A DNA stretch of 14,129 bases, from positions 1 to 14,129 of the forward strand of contig CAZJYC010000062.1 of assembly GCA_964550165.1 (NCBI GenBank). The letters are read 5' to 3'. Under the pieces are notes generated by a model, which was not told where the DNA came from, ran no database searches, and saw nothing but the letters and a program-made list of their open reading frames with translations. Shown here piece by piece: positions 7,766-14,129 of this stretch. The translations under genes and the position numbers were made by a program. This DNA is from CAZJYC01 sp964550165. Lineage in GTDB: Bacteria; Acidobacteriota; Aminicenantia; Aminicenantales; Aminicenantaceae. Numbering within the stretch: the first letter of the stretch is position 1; each line of letters opens with the position of its first letter.

Positions 7766-7878
7766 ACATTCTCCGTGCGTTGGCCTCAAACTTGTTTGTC
7801 AGACGTTTTCTTTCCTCAAACATAATGAAAAATCAGAAGAAAGGCTGACGTATCGGCAGCGAGTCCCAAGACGTCGAC

Positions 7879-7912
7879 CAAAATAAACAGGGCTGCTCTT
7901 TATAAAGCCCTG
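7879..7912 (-). terminator. Rho-independent-like terminator of the M14 peptidase gene
   Basis: CAGGGCT (7888-7894) and AGCCCTG (7906-7912) form a perfect 7-bp stem with an 11-base loop. On the minus strand it is followed by a T-rich run (TTTATTTT, 7880-7887). It lies 37 bases beyond the peptidase stop. On the plus strand, after the hemerythrin gene, no T-run follows. Confidence 0.5.
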
Positions 7913-7948
7913 AGAGCTATCTTGAGATAATTCAAAAGCGTCATTCCT

Positions 7949-10543
7949 TCAGCGCATCAAGGCATTGAAGAGGAGCTTGAACGTGCCGTGAGTCTGGCTC
8001 CGGTGCTGTGTCCGGAAGCCGATGAGAATCACCTGGCCTTTGCCATATTTGGCAGAGACCATCGCCGCTTTTTTGGATAAATGCTGTTCTCCGATGAGCC
8101 ATCCGCTTTGAAGGAGCTCTTTTTCTGCGTAGCGGACGACAGTCTCATATCTTTCATTATGTTGGCTGGGGATAATTTCGAATGCCGGACTGTTCCAGAA
8201 AAGAACCAATCCTTTCTGCGGCATCCCGTAGGCCAGCGGATGAGTGTTATCAAAATTCACTTTAATCGTCGAACCAGGACAGAAAAATTCCTTCGAGCTC
8301 AGCCCGTCCACTGCATTGCGGACGCTCAGCCCGAACTTTTCGATAGCAAAGCCGCAGGCATCGCCGAGCGTGACCAGGGTTCCCCCTTTCTCTACAAACG
8401 CTTTAAGCGCCTCGACGCCTTCCTTGCCGATGCCGCTCCGGTATTCGGGTGGATAGGCCGGCAGGGGACCGCCCCAAGACCTGACTCTCTCTCCGGCAAT
8501 CATGCCCGTCGAATCGTCCGGTAGAATGATGGCGTCATACTTTGAGTTGAGCCCGCCCTTTTTTATTTCGGCATCCATAAGGGACGTGTAGGGAAATGCG
8601 AACTGTTCAAGGAGCAAACGGGTCCAGCCTTCATCCATGTTTCCGCCCCAGTAGCGCTGATACATACCAACGCGCAAACGCCTGACCGGATGAGTTCCCT
8701 CCTCCAGATCACCTCGAAACGCCGTGAAGTCAACTCCCGTCTGCTTGGCTGCATTCGCGAGAATGTCGTCTTGTCCACCTGAGATGATGAAATCCCCAGG
8801 GTTGAGTCCAGCGGCTGCCTGGTCGGCACATCGAACCGCTATGCCCTTATCGAGCAGAAGATTCACAGCCTTGAAGCTGTCATTTAGCCTTCCATCAAGG
8901 ACATAGGCTGAGCCTCCCGCCTCGACCTTACCTGAAAGCGACACATCGCCTGTGAGCTTCTGGAAGTTCCCTTGAACCGGCTCGTCGACCGGGTCAACAC
9001 GGACACCCATGAATTCATTCATTGTGTGGGTCGCCATGTCGTAAGGCCGGAGCGGGCAGCCATCTTTGTCTCTTGTCCAGGCGTTGTCGACATAGAGAGT
9101 CCGGCCCAGCAGGTTCCTGATCAAGCCCATCTTGGGCTGTGCCAGAGAGATGAGGAACGAGCCTTGCGGATAGATCACATGGCCGGCCGTGAACTCTTCC
9201 AGAGCCTGCTTGATCTCGATGCCGGACAGCAACAGCTTGTTGATCATCCTCACAGCGGTCAGCGGATCATGCTGATAGCTCGGAACGACATAAGCTGCCG
9301 GCTTGCCCTGAGCGCCCCGTTCTGTCTGCCTTTTGGCTTTCAGGTAGGCGTTCCAGAGAACAGTCTCCTTGTTCCTGGCTGCGAGGTCCAGAAGCGCCCA
9401 GGCCGAAATCTTCTTCTGTTCAACAATGTCCCGAAGCCTCCACCAGCCGCCAGGCCAGGGATTGGGGAAAGTTGTCTGAGCCTCGTAGGCTGGGAACTGC
9501 CTGGCCCTGCCGCGGAGCTGCTCGGGATGGATATACAGGGGCGTCGCCAGCCTTGTGCTGGCCGATTCGGTGAGCATCCCGGCGATATTGTGGAAGGGAG
9601 TGATCCAGTGCCACCCGAAATGGCCCCAGCCAGGATACTGGGCCGCGTTGAGGATGCCTGCTTTGCCTGCCTCTTCCAGTTTGTAAGCGATGTGGGCACC
9701 GTACCAGCTAAGTTCCCGCCAGATGAGTGGGTCAGCATAGGGCCGCAAAGGCTCGCCGTAGGGAGGGACGTAGAACCGGGCTCCGTAACTTCCCATGTGG
9801 TGATGGTCGATGTAGGCCTGGGGAATCCAATCCCTGAACATTATTTTGGCAGCATACACCGACTCGGTTAAGTTGATAAAATCGCCGTCCCGGTTGTTGT
9901 CATGCCCGGCATACTTGTGGTAGAGCCAGGGAAGGCTCAGGCCCTCGTACTCTGTGCCCAGTGTCTTTTCATACCAGTCAGTGACCATGATTTGACCGTC
10001 GGGATTGAAGCACGGGATCAGAAAAAAAACAACATTGTCCAGGATCCGCTGAGTCTCCTCATCTTCCCGGGTCACGAGGTCATAGGCCAGCTCAGGAGCC
10101 ATCTGGGTCCCACCGATCTCGGTTGCATGAAGGCTCATGGACTGACAGATGATGGCCTTGCCCTCGCTGACCATTTTTTTAACCTCTGTCTCTGCGATCC
10201 CTCTTGGGTCGCTGATCTTGGCATTCACTTCCCGCAGCCAGCCCAGGTTGGCCAGGTTATCCGCAGAGGAAATAATGACCAACAAAAAGGGATTGCCCAC
10301 GGTGGATGGCCCCATATTTACGGCCTTGAGCTTGCCGCTTTGGTTCTCCAGCAGCTTGTAGTAATCGACGATTTTGTCCCAGCGCGCGATCTTCTTGTCG
10401 CTGCCAAGCTCGAAACCAAAGAATTCTTTGGGGGAAGTGACCTTTTTTTGTCCCTCGGCGGCCAGAGCCATAAATCCCAGGCCAATAAGAAACATCAAAA
10501 GGTGGAAAATAATGGCTCGCAGGAATCTTGCGTTTTGTCTCAT
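7949..10543 (-). CDS. Exported M14-family zinc metallopeptidase with C-terminal GATase-like domain
   Basis: An 864-residue exported carboxypeptidase-like enzyme, likely periplasmic or secreted, acting on peptides. A signal peptide spans about 1-29, ending MALAAEG. The M14 domain (about 45-400) shows zinc ligands His139 and Glu142 in SLHATE, the substrate-binding pattern NPDG (179-182) and NNRDG (216-220), a third zinc His in DHHHMG (247-249), and the general base Glu326 in GMLTES. Residues about 620-864 form a separate Rossmann-like domain resembling class I glutamine amidotransferase folds (RVGMYQRYWGG; GGTLVTLGDACGF). Cys730 is there, but no catalytic His/Glu pair is evident, so it is probably non-catalytic. 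The ATG has a strong GAGGAGGG SD (10549-10556) five bases upstream. It is read as a single gene with its own terminator. The M14 assignment is firm; the substrate is unknown. Confidence 0.9.
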   Translation of the reverse strand: MRQNARFLRAIIFHLLMFLIGLGFMALAAEGQKKVTSPKEFFGFELGSDKKIARWDKIVDYYKLLENQSGKLKAVNMGPSTVGNPFLLVIISSADNLANLGWLREVNAKISDPRGIAETEVKKMVSEGKAIICQSMSLHATEIGGTQMAPELAYDLVTREDEETQRILDNVVFFLIPCFNPDGQIMVTDWYEKTLGTEYEGLSLPWLYHKYAGHDNNRDGDFINLTESVYAAKIMFRDWIPQAYIDHHHMGSYGARFYVPPYGEPLRPYADPLIWRELSWYGAHIAYKLEEAGKAGILNAAQYPGWGHFGWHWITPFHNIAGMLTESASTRLATPLYIHPEQLRGRARQFPAYEAQTTFPNPWPGGWWRLRDIVEQKKISAWALLDLAARNKETVLWNAYLKAKRQTERGAQGKPAAYVVPSYQHDPLTAVRMINKLLLSGIEIKQALEEFTAGHVIYPQGSFLISLAQPKMGLIRNLLGRTLYVDNAWTRDKDGCPLRPYDMATHTMNEFMGVRVDPVDEPVQGNFQKLTGDVSLSGKVEAGGSAYVLDGRLNDSFKAVNLLLDKGIAVRCADQAAAGLNPGDFIISGGQDDILANAAKQTGVDFTAFRGDLEEGTHPVRRLRVGMYQRYWGGNMDEGWTRLLLEQFAFPYTSLMDAEIKKGGLNSKYDAIILPDDSTGMIAGERVRSWGGPLPAYPPEYRSGIGKEGVEALKAFVEKGGTLVTLGDACGFAIEKFGLSVRNAVDGLSSKEFFCPGSTIKVNFDNTHPLAYGMPQKGLVLFWNSPAFEIIPSQHNERYETVVRYAEKELLQSGWLIGEQHLSKKAAMVSAKYGKGQVILIGFRTQHRSQTHGTFKLLFNALMR

Positions 10544-10634
10544 CGATACCCTCCTCAGTTAAGGTGTGAATTTTCGATCCAGCGGATTCTTATCAAACAG
10601 AACGGATCAATCTTTTTCATGCCTTGACCCTTCA

Positions 10635-10664
10635 TTATTATTTTGAAATTCGCCTGCATTTCAA
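10635..10664 (-). promoter_or_regulatory. Weak candidate promoter for the M14 peptidase gene
   Basis: Minus strand: TTGAAA (10659-10664), an 18-base spacer, TAATAA (10635-10640). The leader would be about 85 bases. The match is modest in an AT-rich stretch. Confidence 0.3.
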
Positions 10665-10768
10665 CAAAAAATTTTATATTAAACTCATGACAGATAGAAA
10701 GAAATCTTTATTGCAAGCAGGCACCTTTTTTCCGTGAAGGCATATGATGATAAAAGCCAACTCTCACA

Positions 10769-10844
10769 GCGCTGGTTTCCGTCCCTCCGAAGCCCATGGT
10801 GGTGGGTGGGAGGGTCTTTGGCGAGGAGGGACGGATACCAGCGC
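10769..10844. repeat. GC-rich 20-bp inverted repeat with G-rich loop
   Basis: The arms at 10769-10788 and 10825-10844 are 20 bases each and complementary except for one T-T mismatch. The 36-base loop contains GGTGGTGGGTGGGAGGG (10798-10814) on the plus strand, which has enough G-runs for a G-quadruplex. There is no T-tract, no transposase and no coding sequence nearby. It could be a small mobile palindromic element, a structured RNA or a regulatory hairpin. Confidence 0.8.
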
Positions 10845-11141
10845 CTCCATTCCTCACCCTATCAAATCTCTTTCCTCATCACGGGAAAAAAGATTCTTCC
10901 ATACTGCAGCTAGTCTGATCAAGACGGATGATGTATCTCTGAGGTCAAAATCCTTCAATAACCAGCATTTCAATTTTCTTTCTAAAAGGAAGGGTTCTTC
11001 GGAATAAAGCTATTTTGGATGTAAAAATTAGGAAATAGAGAAAAAACGAGATAACGGCGCTAAAAATCTGACTGGAATAAGGATATTCGCGGTTCTTCCT
11101 TCTTACAATATTGCCCGGCCAGCTTGAAAGAAGAAGTCTGG

Positions 11142-12257
11142 TTAGAACACGTAGCCTAAGGCAAACCCGACTTCAGCGCCTCCTATGTTGACATTCTCAG
11201 AGGTTAGCTTCAAATAACAGTAGGAATAATTGAGATGAAAGTCGGCGATGAACTTCCCCTTGATTCTCACAAAACTTCCCAGCTTGCCGACATAGCCAAC
11301 CGCACCTTTGCTCTCGTTGAGCGGCGGGCTGTATTCGTCATAGATATAATAGCTGACACCCAGCCCCGCGTAAAAATTGAATATTCCTTTGGCCAGATTG
11401 TATTTGACACCTATTCCAATGGGAAAAACCTTAATCCTGTTGTCCCCTTCACTCTTATAATAGTAGTTGCTGCCAAACCATCCCTGAAAGCCTTTCCAGA
11501 AAGTGGCAACGACTTCCAGCTCATAGTCTATTCCCTCATTGTAAATATCCCTGCGCGATTTTTCAGAGAACTGAAAGTAATTGATTCCCAGCTTGATGTA
11601 ATCCATCTTAAATTGAAAACCTTTTTTTTCGGGTTGAGGAGCCATAAGCGGTTCCTCCGCTTCCTTGATCTCTTCAATTTCTTCGCCAAGGGCTTTGACA
11701 AAACTCCGATGGATATAGCCTGTCAAGATATTTCCCTGCTCGTCTGGAGGCAACTTCACTTTATACCACTCCCCGGCCTTCGCTGTCGAAAGAAGAACAG
11801 TTCCCAGCTGAACCTGTTGAAGGATTTCGCCGGCCACATCCGGCTCTGCCCGGACATTGGCCTGCTCCAGTATCACCTCGATTTCCCTGGAAATTTCAAA
11901 CTCAACCTCTCTCCTAGCTTCCGGTTTCGCTTTTTCCGCCTCGGCCGCCTCTGGGACCACTTCAATGGCTTCAACGGCTGAAGAGAAGACAAATCCGGAA
12001 ACGATGACAGCTCTCCTGCCAGAGAAGAAGGAGACGTAATGCCAAATATCCTTTATCTTTCTTTTCGAGAGAAGAGTGAGCACATCTCCTTTTTCCACGA
12101 CTTCAATCACCGGACTGTTTATATCCGGGTCAACATGAATATAGGCCCTATCGGCAATCACCCTGAGCTTGCTTCCTTGCGCAAGGAGTGGCGGTGTGAG
12201 TAAGACGATAAGAAATAATGAGATAATAAAGGTCATAAACAATTTCTTTTGTTTCAT
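11142..12257 (-). CDS. SH3-domain protein with C-terminal outer-membrane beta-barrel
   Basis: A 371-residue exported protein. Residues 1-27 are a signal peptide ending PLLAQ. Two bacterial SH3 domains follow: about 30-92 (AYIHVDPDINSPVI, then a W/Y-rich stretch) and 128-190 (ANVRAEPDVAGEIL, EWYKVKLP, GYIHRSFV). They are joined by a Glu/Ala-rich linker (93-125). A second acidic linker (190-212) leads to about eight amphipathic strands (214-371), ending in the Phe-terminal GYVF expected of the outer-membrane barrel signal. SH3b domains usually bind peptidoglycan or peptides, so the protein may tether the outer membrane to the wall or sense it; this is inference. ATG 12257 has GGGGAG four bases upstream. 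A strong promoter lies just upstream. I know no named family with this arrangement. Confidence 0.85.
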   Translation of the reverse strand: MKQKKLFMTFIISLFLIVLLTPPLLAQGSKLRVIADRAYIHVDPDINSPVIEVVEKGDVLTLLSKRKIKDIWHYVSFFSGRRAVIVSGFVFSSAVEAIEVVPEAAEAEKAKPEARREVEFEISREIEVILEQANVRAEPDVAGEILQQVQLGTVLLSTAKAGEWYKVKLPPDEQGNILTGYIHRSFVKALGEEIEEIKEAEEPLMAPQPEKKGFQFKMDYIKLGINYFQFSEKSRRDIYNEGIDYELEVVATFWKGFQGWFGSNYYYKSEGDNRIKVFPIGIGVKYNLAKGIFNFYAGLGVSYYIYDEYSPPLNESKGAVGYVGKLGSFVRIKGKFIADFHLNYSYCYLKLTSENVNIGGAEVGFALGYVF

Positions 12258-12502
12258 GTCTCTCCCCTTTTCATTTTTATTTTTACTCCCAATTTTCGAG
12301 CACTAAGTATAACATAAAAATTCTTAGAGTCAACTTGCGAATAGAATTGCATCAATCGCAGTCCCGCTTTTCGGGCAGAGCACACCCTAATCGCCGCGAC
12401 CGATGAATTCTCCATGCTCGTCCGTTAAAACCTAACATTTTTCTGAATCTTCATCAATGAATTTAGTCGGGATCAAAAGAAGAATAAAGAAATAGGTTAA
12501 AA
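12258..12502. other. Intergenic region between SH3-barrel and kinase-like genes
   Basis: These 245 bases hold the SH3-barrel promoter at the left end. The rest shows only a 4-bp CCCG/CGGG hairpin near 12362-12375 and no clear terminator for the kinase-like gene. Confidence 0.5.
12306..12333 (-). promoter_or_regulatory. Strong sigma-70-type promoter for the SH3-barrel gene
   Basis: Minus strand: TTGACT (12328-12333), a 16-base spacer, TATACT (12306-12311), with a TGT immediately before the -10 (extended -10). The start site would be near 12299, leaving a leader of about 42 bases with its SD. Confidence 0.75.
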
Positions 12503-13324
12503 TCAGTATAAAACTTTATCTTCACCATATTTTTTGATGCGCTTCTCAATCTCCTTAAGGAGCAGATCCTTGCGCAGGACAACGGCGTTGATTTCTTCAT
12601 CCGTCAGATATTCCCCGACAATGTTCTTCATCAGCTCAAAATTCAAAGTTTTTATTTTTTCGACAAAAGCACGCGGAAGCTCGTTCATGACCATTGGACT
12701 TTCCTTGTCCGTGAAGAGGAGTTTTTCGGTGAATTTTTGGGAGGTTCGGAAGGTGCGGGAATGATCAATAAGGATTGTCCGCCAATCTTTAGTGATGAGA
12801 ACATTCCCGGTATGGCGGTCTTCATTGGCAATCAAGTTGTCAAAGGCCTGCTGAAGGTAGGCCGCCCTGATCCAGGATTGGACTTTATCAGGAGGAGTCT
12901 CAATGGCCTTCTGGATTTTCTCCCTCATATTCATCCGAGACTCCACCCATAACTGGCAGGAGCCGCGTTTCCCCTGGAATTCTCTCTCCACGGTCGGAGG
13001 AACCATGTTCAGGCCTAAATATTTGTCCAGAAGATAGGCCGCTATCTCGTATTTCCAGCCTTCGATGAATCCTCTCTGCTCGCCCTCTGAATTTTTCCAC
13101 AGAGCATTTCTTACGATTTCATCTTTTTTTAAAGTGAGCTTCCAGGGCTCGGTGACAGCATCTCGAACTCTCATCTGTTTTTGTCCGATGATTTCCGCTG
13201 TCTTGAGAAACTCTTCCCATTTAGGCCTTTCCCGAAGCTCTTCGGTAGTAAACTGGCCGAGGGATGGAAGGCGAAGCAAGCAAAAAATGAGAAAAAAACT
13301 AAAAAATATAAATTTTCTTTTCAT
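12503..13324 (-). CDS. Exported protein with PI3/4-kinase / FAM20-like kinase motifs
   Basis: A 273-residue protein whose catalytic motifs match the kinase superfamily branch containing PI3/PI4-kinases, HipA and FAM20. FDNLIANEDRHTGN (161-174) supplies Asp169-Arg170-His171 and Asn174, and ILIDHSRTF (184-192) supplies metal-binding Asp187. Upstream, NALWKNSEGE has candidate ATP-site Lys77, and KYEIAAYLLDKYLGLNMVPP (91-110) has Glu93 as a possible helix-C partner. Residues 1-23 (MKRK, a Phe/Leu-rich core, then RLPSLG before Gln24) look like a cleavable signal peptide, which would place the protein outside the cytoplasm. I chose ATG 13324 over 13384: GAGG sits seven bases before it, a strong promoter would start transcription near 13381, and the upstream extension would bury the signal peptide. 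The fold call is fairly good; activity and substrate are unknown. Confidence 0.75.
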   Translation of the reverse strand: MKRKFIFFSFFLIFCLLRLPSLGQFTTEELRERPKWEEFLKTAEIIGQKQMRVRDAVTEPWKLTLKKDEIVRNALWKNSEGEQRGFIEGWKYEIAAYLLDKYLGLNMVPPTVEREFQGKRGSCQLWVESRMNMREKIQKAIETPPDKVQSWIRAAYLQQAFDNLIANEDRHTGNVLITKDWRTILIDHSRTFRTSQKFTEKLLFTDKESPMVMNELPRAFVEKIKTLNFELMKNIVGEYLTDEEINAVVLRKDLLLKEIEKRIKKYGEDKVLY

Positions 13325-13387
13325 CGGGTGGCCTCGACATAGGCCCAAATGCGTTTTTGTATTCGATTCCCGTCCACCATCCACTCA

Positions 13388-13416
13388 AGAATATAAATAG
13401 GAAAATAAGAAGTCAA
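13388..13416 (-). promoter_or_regulatory. Sigma-70-type promoter for the kinase-like gene
   Basis: Minus strand: TTGACT (13411-13416), a 17-base spacer, TATTCT (13388-13393). Transcription would start near 13381, giving a leader of about 57 bases to ATG 13324 and excluding a start at 13384. Confidence 0.65.
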
Positions 13417-13452
13417 GCATTCAGGTCATTTTGAAATCGCCAGTAGAGAATT

Positions 13453-13478
13453 TCATGGCGAACGAAGCGTGGCCATCC
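13453..13478 (+). repeat. Dispersed palindromic repeat, diverged copy with compensatory change
   Basis: This reads as the same unit as the copy at 13485-13520. The usual end pair TTGC...GCAA has become TGGC...GCCA here, which keeps the terminal stem ATGGC/GCCAT. Confidence 0.5.
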
Positions 13479-13484
13479 GATGAA

Positions 13485-13520
13485 GTCGTTGCGAGCGAGC
13501 GGAGGGAGCGTGGCAATCTC
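13485..13520 (+). repeat. Dispersed palindromic repeat copy
   Basis: The unit starts GTCGTTGCGAGCGAGC and ends GAGCGTGGCAATCTC. Units of the form GTCATTGCGAG...GCAATCTC are widely scattered between genes in many bacterial genomes (established knowledge). Its ends are near-complementary (GTTGC/GCAAT). Confidence 0.75.
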
Positions 13521-13533
13521 TTTAAATTTATAG

Positions 13534-13562
13534 GATTGCTTCTTCGCTTTGCTCCTCGCAAT
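13534..13562 (-). repeat. Dispersed palindromic repeat copy, inverted
   Basis: Read on the minus strand it starts ATTGCGAGGAGC and ends GAAGCAATC, the same unit as the copy at 13485 but in opposite orientation, 13 bases away. Confidence 0.7.
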
Positions 13563-13572
13563 TGCACGAGCG

Positions 13573-13594
13573 GATTGCCTCGCTCCGCTGCAAT
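13573..13594 (-). repeat. Short dispersed palindromic repeat copy, inverted
   Basis: Minus strand: ATTGCAGCGGAGCGAGGCAA and onward to TC, a shortened unit with ATTGC/GCAAT ends. A more degraded piece may continue to about 13673. Confidence 0.6.
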
Positions 13595-13722
13595 TACACG
13601 CATGAGACTGGCCACATCGTTTGCCACCACGCCCAGCTCGCGGCCTCGGCTTATCCTCGCTCCTTCGGCAATTTAGGGGTTTTCTTTGTTTCGAATACTT
13701 AACTTAAAGAAGGCTAGATTTT

Positions 13723-13812
13723 TGGTGCCGGAGGAGGGAATCGAACCCACACGGGATTATGCATCCCACTGGATTTTGAGTCCAGCGCGTCTGCCAGTTC
13801 CGCCACTCCGGC
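13723..13812 (-). tRNA. tRNA-Leu (CAA anticodon)
   Basis: This is a 90-base class II tRNA reading UUG leucine codons. The acceptor is GCCGGAG paired with CTCCGGC, then discriminator A and an encoded CCA. The anticodon stem CTGGA/TCCAG closes the loop CTCAAAA with anticodon CAA. The long variable arm folds as GGGAT-GCATA-ATCCC, which is the leucine-type signature. The T-arm carries TTCGATT; its stem GTGGG/CCCTC has one U-U mismatch (positions 50:64). The architecture is close to E. coli tRNA-Leu. The promoter is at 13890-13919, and repeat copies flank it on both sides. Confidence 0.95.
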
Positions 13813-13889
13813 ACTTTTGGAATCAGCGGCCAGTCGCTACGTCTTTTTAGCTTGAGCCACAATCTTTAATCAGGACAACACAGATGATG

Positions 13890-13919
13890 ATTATATCAAA
13901 AACGTCTTCCTTCCAACAA
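13890..13919 (-). promoter_or_regulatory. Promoter for the tRNA-Leu gene
   Basis: Minus strand: TTGTTG (13914-13919), an 18-base spacer, a perfect TATAAT (13890-13895) with TGA before it (extended -10). Transcription would start near 13883, about 70 bases before the mature tRNA 5' end, implying a processed leader. Confidence 0.55.
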
Positions 13920-13972
13920 GCTGACTTTCGATTGTGCTTTAATAAAAAAAGGAGAAGAAAATTGAAATCATA

Positions 13973-14007
13973 AGATTGTCACGCTCCCTTCGGGCGTTCG
14001 CATTGAC
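13973..14007 (-). repeat. Dispersed palindromic repeat copy beyond the tRNA
   Basis: Minus strand: the unit begins GTCAATGCGAACGCCC and ends GGGAGCGTGACAATCT, matching the 13485-13520 copy at most positions, in the opposite orientation. Confidence 0.65.
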
Positions 14008-14107
14008 ATCAACCCATTCGCTCTGCAACAAAGCTTAGTTTATAAATAGCATTGAACAATTTGGCCGATGTCAGGCAGTCTAGGGACCGGGCAGGATTTT
14101 AAGGGTT

Positions 14108-14127
14108 GGGGAGCGGATCCTCTCCCC
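14108..14127 (+). terminator. Hairpin at window edge, possible terminator
   Basis: GGGGAG and CTCCCC form a 6-bp stem with an 8-base loop, followed by TT where the window ends. Whether a T-run continues cannot be seen. Confidence 0.25.
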
Positions 14128-14129
14128 TT

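Larger units (their letters stand above)
10544..11141. other. Long intergenic region upstream of the M14 peptidase gene
   Basis: These 598 bases hold no gene I can defend. The only long plus-strand frame (10744-11007) crosses a palindrome, has no SD, and shows low-complexity Ser/Lys composition. The region contains a possible peptidase promoter (10635-10664) and a strong inverted repeat (10769-10844). The 3' side, toward the SH3-barrel gene, shows no clear terminator. Confidence 0.6.
13325..13722. other. Intergenic region with promoter and repeat cluster
   Basis: These 398 bases contain the promoter of the kinase-like gene at the left, then a cluster of dispersed palindromic repeats. The short frames crossing the repeats (Arg/Ser/Leu-rich) are artefacts of repeat composition, and I see no gene. 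Confidence 0.65.
13813..14129. other. Region upstream of the tRNA to the window end
   Basis: These 317 bases hold the tRNA promoter, one repeat copy (13973-14007) and a hairpin at the very end. A GGAG near 13951 is followed only by a TTG with a stop three codons on. No gene is seen. Confidence 0.6.

Noticed and set aside
8972..9871. Long plus-strand frame (299 codons) opposite the M14 peptidase
   Set aside because: It is the antisense shadow of a clearly real gene with catalytic motifs; it has no start signals of its own.
10744..11007. Plus-strand 87-codon frame in the long intergenic spacer
   Set aside because: It runs through the 20-bp inverted repeat, has no SD sequence and no recognisable domain; composition is low-complexity.
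13453..13594. CRISPR-like array
   Set aside because: The repeats are irregularly spaced, in both orientations and of differing length; there are no uniform spacers and no cas genes.
13421..13630. Minus-strand frame of 69 codons, Arg/Ser/Leu-rich
   Set aside because: It lies wholly over the dispersed palindromic repeats and has the composition typical of false frames in such repeats; it has no SD.

Overview
The window reads as chromosomal DNA from a Gram-negative, heterotrophic bacterium of roughly 45-50% GC (my estimate). An outer-membrane beta-barrel protein, signal peptides, Shine-Dalgarno (SD) sites and sigma-70-type promoters support this. The mix of genes (large exported M14 peptidase, SH3-barrel protein, exported kinase-like protein, hemerythrin, dispersed palindromic repeats) would suit an uncultured lineage such as Aminicenantes/Acidobacteriota. 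That placement is a low-confidence inference, because no marker gene is present.

Layout. Positions 2-3069 (+) hold the C-terminal part of an unrecognised protein, whose 5' end lies outside the window, followed by a xylulokinase in the same probable operon. Converging on it are two minus-strand genes: a lysine 6-dehydrogenase/saccharopine dehydrogenase-like enzyme (4813-5976) and a glutamine synthetase-family protein (3102-4643) with its own promoter. A 400-base divergent spacer with two dyads follows, then a plus-strand alpha/beta hydrolase (6377-7138) and an AT-rich hemerythrin-domain gene (7220-7765) with its own promoter. Three minus-strand genes for exported proteins come next. They are an 864-residue M14 metallopeptidase (7949-10543), a two-SH3-domain outer-membrane barrel protein (11142-12257) and an exported protein with kinase catalytic motifs (12503-13324). 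The last ~700 bases hold a cluster of dispersed palindromic repeats around a tRNA-Leu(CAA) gene (13723-13812, minus).

How the genes may work together. The xylulokinase points to pentose use. The dehydrogenase and glutamine synthetase could link amino-acid deamination to ammonia capture. The peptidase, SH3-barrel and kinase-like proteins act outside the cytoplasm but are separated by long spacers, and the last two have good promoters of their own, so they are not an obvious operon. There is no CRISPR array, no transposase and no phage gene.

The least ordinary items are the exported kinase-like protein, a GC-rich 20-bp inverted repeat with a G-quadruplex-prone loop at 10769-10844, and the repeat cluster in which one copy carries paired compensatory changes.
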